Shown: positions 32,414 through 37,442 of the stretch, piece after piece
Layout: each line of letters begins with the position of its first letter
Numbering within the stretch: the stretch's first letter is position 1
From: Bacteroidaceae bacterium
GTDB lineage: Bacteria; Bacteroidota; Bacteroidia; Bacteroidales; Bacteroidaceae
Length of the DNA: 37,442 nt
NCBI GenBank assembly: GCA_017647225.1
Contig: JAGCLA010000035.1
Coordinates: 1-37,442 of the forward strand
Direction: 5' to 3'
Program-made: the position numbers and the translations under genes
Notes under the pieces: generated by a model
The model's database searches: none
What the model saw: the letters and a program-made list of their open reading frames with translations, nothing else
What the model was told of the DNA's origin: nothing

Positions 32414-33610
32414 TTAATCCCAAATTTTAAGACCTGCTTCTTTCAGTGCCTCCTTGATCTTGTTTGTATGCTCAAAGTTACGTGTCTCAAGGTTTATGCG
32501 AATGAAGCAACCGTTGATATCTGTATTGGCATTTGTGCGCTCGTGGTGAACACCGATAACATTACCGCCATGCTCTGCGATGATACGTGATACCAACAAC
32601 AACTGTCCAGGTTTGTCGAGAAGCTCGATTTTGAAGAGTGCGCTGCGTCCTGATGTCATCAAACCGCGTTTGATAACTCTGTCAAGAATGTTTACGTCGA
32701 TGTTACCGCCTGATACGATACATACAACGTTCTTGCCTTCAACAGGCACTTTGTCGAACATCGCAGCCGCTACTGCCACTGCACCGGCACCTTCTGTGAT
32801 GATTTTCTGCTGCTCAAGCATTGAGAGTATTGCTGATGAAACCTCGTCGTCGGTTACTGTTACAATGCCATCGACATACTTGCTGCATAAGTTGAAGGTG
32901 TTCTGTCCTGGTTCTTTAACCGCAATACCGTCGGCAATGGTCGATACGCCGGGGAGACGCTCAATTTTTTTCTTGTCGATAGAGTTCTTCATACTTGGCG
33001 CTCCGGCAGCCTGTACACCATAAACCTTAATCTTTGGATTAAGTGACTTTATAGCAAATGCGATACCTGAAATGAGTCCACCGCCACCAATTGGGACAAT
33101 GACTACGTCAATATCTTTTTTCTGTTCGATAAGCTCCAATGCAATTGTACCCTGGCCGGCAATTACATCAACATCGTCGAATGGGTGAATGAATGTGTAG
33201 CCATGCTCGTCGCGCAATTCGATGGCACGTTTGTATGCATCGTCATATACGCCTTCGACAAGACAAATCTCTGCACCGTAATTCTTTGTTGCTTCAACCT
33301 TTGATATTGGAGCACCGTCAGGCAAGCAGATGATAGATTTGATACCATTCTTTGTAGCTGCAAGTGCTACACCCTGTGCATGGTTTCCTGCAGAACACGC
33401 GATAACACCTTTTGCCTTCTCTTCCTCGGACAACTGTGAAATCTTGTAGTATGAACCGCGGACCTTGAACGAACCTGTCAACTGAAGATTTTCAGGTTTG
33501 AGGTAGATATTACACTTTTTGTTGATGTTTGGAGCGTGGATAAGCTCGGTGCGACGTATTACATCTTTTAGTACATACGACGCGTGATAAATTTTGTCGA
33601 GTGTAAGCAT
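32414..33610 (-). CDS. ilvA: threonine ammonia-lyase with C-terminal ACT domain
   Basis: 398 residues. The PLP lysine is K49 (GSFKVRG), the phosphate-binding glycine loop is PIGGGGLISG, and the PLP-fold core runs to about 310. The last 75 residues (SALFKIELLDKPGQL...) form one ACT domain that probably senses an amino acid. This is the short one-ACT form, seen both in biosynthetic IlvA and catabolic enzymes; position beside ridA fits isoleucine synthesis from threonine but does not prove it. Its promoter has TATTTTTG (33631-33638, - strand) and a palindrome. Confidence 0.93.
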   Translation of the reverse strand: MLTLDKIYHASYVLKDVIRRTELIHAPNINKKCNIYLKPENLQLTGSFKVRGSYYKISQLSEEEKAKGVIACSAGNHAQGVALAATKNGIKSIICLPDGAPISKVEATKNYGAEICLVEGVYDDAYKRAIELRDEHGYTFIHPFDDVDVIAGQGTIALELIEQKKDIDVVIVPIGGGGLISGIAFAIKSLNPKIKVYGVQAAGAPSMKNSIDKKKIERLPGVSTIADGIAVKEPGQNTFNLCSKYVDGIVTVTDDEVSSAILSMLEQQKIITEGAGAVAVAAAMFDKVPVEGKNVVCIVSGGNIDVNILDRVIKRGLMTSGRSALFKIELLDKPGQLLLVSRIIAEHGGNVIGVHHERTNANTDINGCFIRINLETRNFEHTNKIKEALKEAGLKIWD

Positions 33611-33630
33611 GTCTTTTATATGTTTATTCG

Positions 33631-33657
33631 CAAAAATACAACTAATTTTAATTAGTT
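33631..33657 (-). promoter_or_regulatory. ilvA promoter with operator-like palindrome
   Basis: The -7 box TATTTTTG lies at 33631-33638 on the - strand, and the palindrome AACTAATTTTAATTAGTT (33640-33657) sits immediately upstream, where a -33 spacer would be. A dimeric regulator could bind there; A/T composition makes chance possible. No TTG at the usual distance was seen. Confidence 0.5.
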
Positions 33658-33701
33658 TGATAATATTGCTCGGGAAAAATAAGAAGTTGCAAAAAAATAG
33701 T

Positions 33702-33709
33702 TATCTTTG
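33702..33709 (+). promoter_or_regulatory. -7 element of btuB riboswitch transcript
   Basis: TATCTTTG fits TAnnTTTG. The transcript would start about 7 bp downstream, just before the riboswitch. Confidence 0.55.
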
Positions 33710-33716
33710 TCTCGGA

Positions 33717-33892
33717 TAATGGTGTGGCATGGGTTGCTTACTCATGTCAATAATAGGGAATCCGGTTAAAGTCCGGAGCTATACCCGTAGCTGTAAATCT
33801 TATAATTCGCGGTATTCGTTTGCCACTGCCGTTTGGTGGGAAGGCACCGTTGAAGAGATGAGCCAGAAGACCTGCCTGTCCTTTTTGTTTTA
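33717..33892 (+). ncRNA. cobalamin (B12) riboswitch
   Basis: The region has the conserved cobalamin-riboswitch core: GGGAATCCGGTTAAAGTCCG, ACCCGTAGCTGTAA, GCCACTG, and the B12 box AGCCAGAAGACCTGCC (33861-33876). It lies between the promoter and the start of btuB, so it represses receptor synthesis when adenosyl- or methylcobalamin is plentiful. No rho-independent terminator is visible between the box and the start codon, which favours control of translation initiation; boundaries are approximate. Confidence 0.95.
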
Positions 33893-33929
33893 TAATTAGT
33901 CTCGGGTAAAGACTTTTATATAATTAAAA

Positions 33930-35918
33930 ATGTCAAGTGTTTCACATAAAAGGTGGGGGTGCGCTATATGCGTATTGCTTTTTGCGTTCTCCGTGTCGTC
34001 GGCTCAAGTTGTCGATACACTCTCATATGGCCAGTTGCTTGAGGTTGAGGTTGTCTCGTCGGCAAAACCTTCGACAACCGTCTCTTCATCACCCTCACAG
34101 GTAATGGAACACGATGATTTTCTACGTTTAGGCGCTCTGTCGCTTTCCGATGCCGTAAAGCGTATGACGGGTGTTGATGTCCGTGACTATGGCGGAGTCG
34201 GTGGCCTGAAAACAGTTTCGGTGCGCGGTCTTGGTGCAAAGCATACGGCGATCAGTTACGATGGTCTTGTGCTTGCTGATGCTCAAAGCGGTCAGGTCGA
34301 TATAGGTCGTCTTTCGCTTGAGAATGTCGCTCTTTTGTCGTTGTCGATGAGTGGCGAAAGCGATATCTTCAGGAGTGCTACTGAGCACGCTTCATCATCT
34401 TTGCTGTCGTTGCATGCTTTACGCCCTATTGAGAATAGAGTATATGCACGTTTGGGTACAGGCTCTTTCGGGCTTGCTGATGCAGCATTGCACTATGACC
34501 ACTGTTTTTCGGGAAAATGGGCCGCTTCTTTGCATGGCAACTATATGAGAAGTAACGGCATGTATCCGTTTGTCCTTGTTAATGGTCAAGAAAAGAGTGT
34601 CGAAAAACGTCGTGACAGTGATGTGCAATCATTTAATGTCGAAGGAAACCTCTTCGGAAAGTTGTGGGGTGGTGACCTTGCAGTGAAAATCAATTTCTAC
34701 AATTCGGAACGTGGCTTGCCCGGTTCTGTCAATATGTATAATAAGGAAAACCGCGAACGTCTTTGGGATGATAATTTTTATGCACAGGCATTCTATAACG
34801 TCTCTCTGAACGATTTTTTTGATATCAGAGCGCGTTTGAAATACGATTATCACTATTCTGTTTATAAAGAGGTAAATCAAAATTACGCATCGGGAAAACA
34901 AATTGACACCAATGAGAAAAATGAGTATTATGCTTCGCTTGGTGTTAAATGTACGCCACTGCAGGGGCTTTCTCTCGTACTGACTTCTGATGTGACATAT
35001 TCTACGCTGTATAATAATTTCGAGGATGGCAAGGCGCCCGAACGCATCAGCTCCATATCTGTTTTTACGGTGCAGTATAATGTTAGACGCTTTACGGCTA
35101 CAGCCTCGTTGTTGGGAACGTATATGGTCGATGAAGTGAAGAACGGTGAAGCACCTGAACCGTATAGGCGTCTGTCTCCGTCGGTTTCTTTGGCTTTTCA
35201 GCCGCTTCGTTCCTTGCCTTTGCGATTGCGCGTTTCGTATAAGGACAGTTATCGCGTGCCTACTTTTGCCGACCTCTATTATCTGCGTCTTGGTAATGTG
35301 GGGCTTAAACCGGAAAAAGCTTCGCAGTACAATTTGGGTATTACCTGGAACGAGTCGTTTGATAAGGTTGTCGAGTATGCTTCGGTTGTTGTCGATGGGT
35401 ACTACAACAGGGTGCACGACAAAATTGTCGCATTGCCTACAATGTATGTCTGGCGTATGTTGAATTTTGGTGAGGCGGAGATTGCTGGTGTCGATGTAAA
35501 TGCGCAACTGCAAGTAGCCGTTGCAAGCAAAATGTCTGTAATGCTTGACGCAGGTTATTCATTTATGCATGCTGTGGATATAACCGATCCGTCAGCAAAG
35601 AACTATCGTCATCAATTGCCTTACACTCCGCGTCATTCGGGGAAGTTTGCATTGTCATATCTTAATCCATACGTTAATGTCTCTTATATGTTTACAGCTG
35701 TGAGCGACAGGTATATGTTGCCTCAGAATACCTCTCGCAATATAATTGACGGTTATATGGAACATTCTGTTTCTGTGAACAGGGACTTTGCTTTAGGAGC
35801 ATGTTCGTTACGCTTGCAAGGGGAACTTCTGAATATAGGAAACAAGCAGTACGAGATTATACGCTACTATCCGATGCCACGTTTTTCGTGGAGATTGTCT
35901 GTGCGTTTGACTTTTTAA
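33930..35918 (+). CDS. btuB: TonB-dependent outer-membrane B12 receptor
   Basis: 662 residues with a signal peptide (cleavage after VSSAQ near 26), a plug domain (about 45-165; LSDAVKRMTGVDVRDYGGVGGLKTVSVRGLG) and a 22-strand barrel ending in an aromatic strand (WRLSVRLTF). The segment DTLSYGQLL just after the signal may be the TonB box. The upstream cobalamin riboswitch and the downstream BtuG-like gene make vitamin B12 (or other corrinoids) the expected substrate. It belongs to the Bacteroidota multi-BtuB set, which often differ in corrinoid preference. Start ATG 33930. Confidence 0.93.
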   Translation: MSSVSHKRWGCAICVLLFAFSVSSAQVVDTLSYGQLLEVEVVSSAKPSTTVSSSPSQVMEHDDFLRLGALSLSDAVKRMTGVDVRDYGGVGGLKTVSVRGLGAKHTAISYDGLVLADAQSGQVDIGRLSLENVALLSLSMSGESDIFRSATEHASSSLLSLHALRPIENRVYARLGTGSFGLADAALHYDHCFSGKWAASLHGNYMRSNGMYPFVLVNGQEKSVEKRRDSDVQSFNVEGNLFGKLWGGDLAVKINFYNSERGLPGSVNMYNKENRERLWDDNFYAQAFYNVSLNDFFDIRARLKYDYHYSVYKEVNQNYASGKQIDTNEKNEYYASLGVKCTPLQGLSLVLTSDVTYSTLYNNFEDGKAPERISSISVFTVQYNVRRFTATASLLGTYMVDEVKNGEAPEPYRRLSPSVSLAFQPLRSLPLRLRVSYKDSYRVPTFADLYYLRLGNVGLKPEKASQYNLGITWNESFDKVVEYASVVVDGYYNRVHDKIVALPTMYVWRMLNFGEAEIAGVDVNAQLQVAVASKMSVMLDAGYSFMHAVDITDPSAKNYRHQLPYTPRHSGKFALSYLNPYVNVSYMFTAVSDRYMLPQNTSRNIIDGYMEHSVSVNRDFALGACSLRLQGELLNIGNKQYEIIRYYPMPRFSWRLSVRLTF

Positions 35919-35934
35919 TATAAATATATAATGT

Positions 35935-36975
35935 ATGAAAACTAAAAATGTATTTCTTCTTATCGTAACTGTTTCGGTTTTTCTTGTTGCGTGTACTCCG
36001 TTTGGTGGAGGTGATGACTTTGATGCTAAAGATTTTGATGTCAATGACGTTTATTATGTTCTCAATTCGGGAGATGCGAAAAGCAATAACTCGTCGCTGA
36101 CAAAATATGATGCGGCAACAGGTCTTGTAGAACAGGGTTTGTTCGAAAAACAGAATGGACGTGTGCTTGGAAATACCGCAAACGACATAGTTGTCTATGG
36201 CTCGAAAATGTATATTTCGGTTACAGGTGAATCGACAATAGAGGTGGTCGATCTTTGTGTAAGGTCAATAAAGCAAGTAAGATGCGAAGCTCAGCCACGT
36301 TATATGGCTGTTGACGGAGGTAAGGTGTATATCTCTTATTATAATGGTCATGTAGCACGCCTTGATACCGCAACATTGAATGTTGAAGCCAAAGTTAAGG
36401 TCGGACGCAATCCCGAACAGCTGGCAGTTGTTGGTAACAGACTCTATGTTGCCAATTCGGGAGGACTCGATTGGAATACGCCGGTTGGCTATGACAAGAC
36501 CGTTTCTGTTATCGACTTGCTTTCGTTCGAGGAGATTAAAAAAATAGACGTAGTACTTAATCCTAATTTGATTATTGCTGCTGACAAAGGAGTTTTTGTA
36601 ATTTCTGTCGGTAATTATGTCGATGTACCTGCTACGTTGCAATATATTAATGCAGCAGATGATGCGGTTTCTGAAATTACAGAATTTGCAGGTGTAACCG
36701 AGGCTTGTTATAATAAAGGTGTTATTTATGGCTTTTCGTGGAATCCTTCCTATATGTCGTACAATATTGTTTCAAGAGATGTCGATTCTCATTGGATAAA
36801 GGAACAGGAATTGCCTCGTTCTCCATATAAACTCTGCTCGGCAGGAGAGTATGTCTGTGTAACAGAGTCTGATTATATCAACGATGGCGATGTCTCTATT
36901 TATGATACAGATGGTATGCTTGTCAAGAAAATAGCTGTTGGGCTTAATCCGATAAAGATTGTTAAGGCAAAATGA
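35935..36975 (+). CDS. btuG: BtuG-like surface B12-binding lipoprotein
   Basis: 346 residues. A lipobox FLVAC places the lipidated cysteine at C20, followed by a glycine/aspartate-rich stretch (TPFGGGDDFD) as in surface-exported Bacteroidota lipoproteins. The rest has repeated YncE-like beta-propeller blades (for example SKMYISVTGESTIEVVDL, GGKVYISYYNGHVARLDT, NRLYVANSGG). It follows btuB by 16 bp under the same riboswitch. Bacteroides BtuG proteins are seven-bladed propellers that cap BtuB and bind cobalamin with very high affinity. The role is inferred from context and fold, not measured. Confidence 0.85.
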   Translation: MKTKNVFLLIVTVSVFLVACTPFGGGDDFDAKDFDVNDVYYVLNSGDAKSNNSSLTKYDAATGLVEQGLFEKQNGRVLGNTANDIVVYGSKMYISVTGESTIEVVDLCVRSIKQVRCEAQPRYMAVDGGKVYISYYNGHVARLDTATLNVEAKVKVGRNPEQLAVVGNRLYVANSGGLDWNTPVGYDKTVSVIDLLSFEEIKKIDVVLNPNLIIAADKGVFVISVGNYVDVPATLQYINAADDAVSEITEFAGVTEACYNKGVIYGFSWNPSYMSYNIVSRDVDSHWIKEQELPRSPYKLCSAGEYVCVTESDYINDGDVSIYDTDGMLVKKIAVGLNPIKIVKAK

Positions 36976-36994
36976 TTTTACCTTATATATAATG

Positions 36995-37026
36995 GGGGAG
37001 TGAAGTCGGCTTCATTCCCCTTTTTT
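36995..37026 (+). terminator. terminator of btuB-btuG operon
   Basis: 11-bp stem with one G-U pair (36995-37005 with 37010-37020), TCGG loop, then six T residues. Confidence 0.9.
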
Positions 37027-37078
37027 ATGCCTTTTTTCAAAAACTTCGATTTTTTTTGAAAAAAAGTTTGAAAAATTC

Positions 37079-37107
37079 TTGTTTTTAAAATTTAATTGCT
37101 ACTTTAG
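37079..37107 (+). promoter_or_regulatory. possible upstream promoter of the downstream rRNA-like leader
   Basis: TTG at 37079-37081 and TACTTTAG at 37100-37107, 18 bp apart, preceded by A/T tracts. Weaker than the next site. Confidence 0.35.
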
Positions 37108-37279
37108 CCGTGCAAAGAGTCGCCGATTTTGTTTTTAGCTTTAAAGGTTTTGTTGAAATTGTGGCGTACGACTTTGAGAGTTTTTTATAGGATTTAGTCC
37201 TGAAAAGAGGTTGTTTGCACATATAATTATTGTGTGCTTAATTTTTTCTCGACTTTTTTCAAAAAAATACTCGAATAAG

Positions 37280-37310
37280 TTTGTAGTATTGGAAAATTGT
37301 ACTACCTTTG
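37280..37310 (+). promoter_or_regulatory. strong promoter before a leader that continues out of the window
   Basis: TTTG at 37280-37283 and TACCTTTG at 37303-37310 with a 19-bp spacer: an ideal Bacteroidota promoter. A/T tracts just upstream (TTTTTTCAAAAAAAT) look like an UP element. Confidence 0.8.
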
Positions 37311-37442
37311 CACTCGCTTTCGGAAATGAACGCGGTAGCGCAGTTCTTGAGAGCAAGATGATCCTTGAAACCATTCCATACAGACAAGCAGTACAACGGT
37401 CTTTGTCGGTTTATCTGACGAAGAATTTAAGTGTAAAGTAAG
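37311..37442 (+). other. probable rRNA operon leader (runs off the end)
   Basis: After the promoter the sequence contains GATCCTTGAAA, then AGACAAGCAGTACAA, which resembles the leader in front of 16S rRNA genes in Bacteroides (TTTGAAA ... GACAAGTAGTACAA), as I recall it. No protein gene of conviction is seen: the frame that ends at 37441 starts before the promoter. The 16S gene itself would lie after the window. Confidence 0.55.

Noticed and set aside
37211-37441. 76-codon frame at the window end
   Set aside because: It starts before the promoter and spans the non-coding leader; no protein features.
1-37442. CRISPR arrays, insertion sequences or prophage
   Set aside because: No spaced direct repeats, transposase, integrase or capsid-like proteins were found.

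Overview
The window is a piece of a Bacteroidales (phylum Bacteroidota) chromosome. The evidence is the promoter signature (TAnnTTTG about 19-20 bp after TTG), weak Shine-Dalgarno signals, Bacteroidota marker genes (GldE-like CorC protein, DUF4924, a COX24/mS38-type mini ribosomal protein, a riboswitch-controlled BtuB-BtuG pair) and tRNAs without encoded CCA. The species cannot be named from sequence alone.

Layout. 1-6.5 kb is an accessory block: the end of a split HipA toxin locus (HipS-like plus HipT-like kinase), a small beta-barrel protein, a four-gene leftward operon (SDR, DUF5714, ArsC, tetra-cysteine mini-protein) and a two-gene restriction-modification system closed by an 18-bp-stem terminator. 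6.5-9.7 kb holds a TonB-C-like membrane protein, nadC, guaD and a GNAT-like gene. 9.9-10.36 kb is a tRNA cluster: Ser(GCT), two near-identical Glu(CTC), and a broken third Glu copy. 10.36-18.5 kb is a cell-envelope region: three glycosyltransferases leftward, then rightward a Wzx-type flippase, an M23 peptidase and a C69 dipeptidase. 18.6-24.5 kb is core: phosphohexomutase, RNase E/G, the mini ribosomal protein, HU, ssb and gldE. 24.5-31.5 kb carries membrane proteins (DUF308, LysE), DUF4924 with a TTG start, prfC, tsaC-type, ClC-CBS and fmt. 31.5-33.6 kb is leftward: fRMsr, ridA and ilvA; RidA detoxifies the enamine/imine that IlvA makes. 33.7-37.0 kb is a B12-capture unit: cobalamin riboswitch, btuB, btuG. 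The last 450 bp hold a terminator, two promoter-like sites with A/T tracts, and a leader that looks like the start of an rRNA operon lying beyond the window.

No CRISPR array, transposase, integrase or phage gene was seen. The most interesting items are the HipBST-like split toxin with an SIS loop motif, the ArsC/DUF5714/tetra-cysteine operon, the unassigned restriction enzyme with an inverted repeat upstream, the decayed tRNA-Glu, and a hairpin whose loop presents a ribosome site and a mini-ORF just before the RNase E/G gene.
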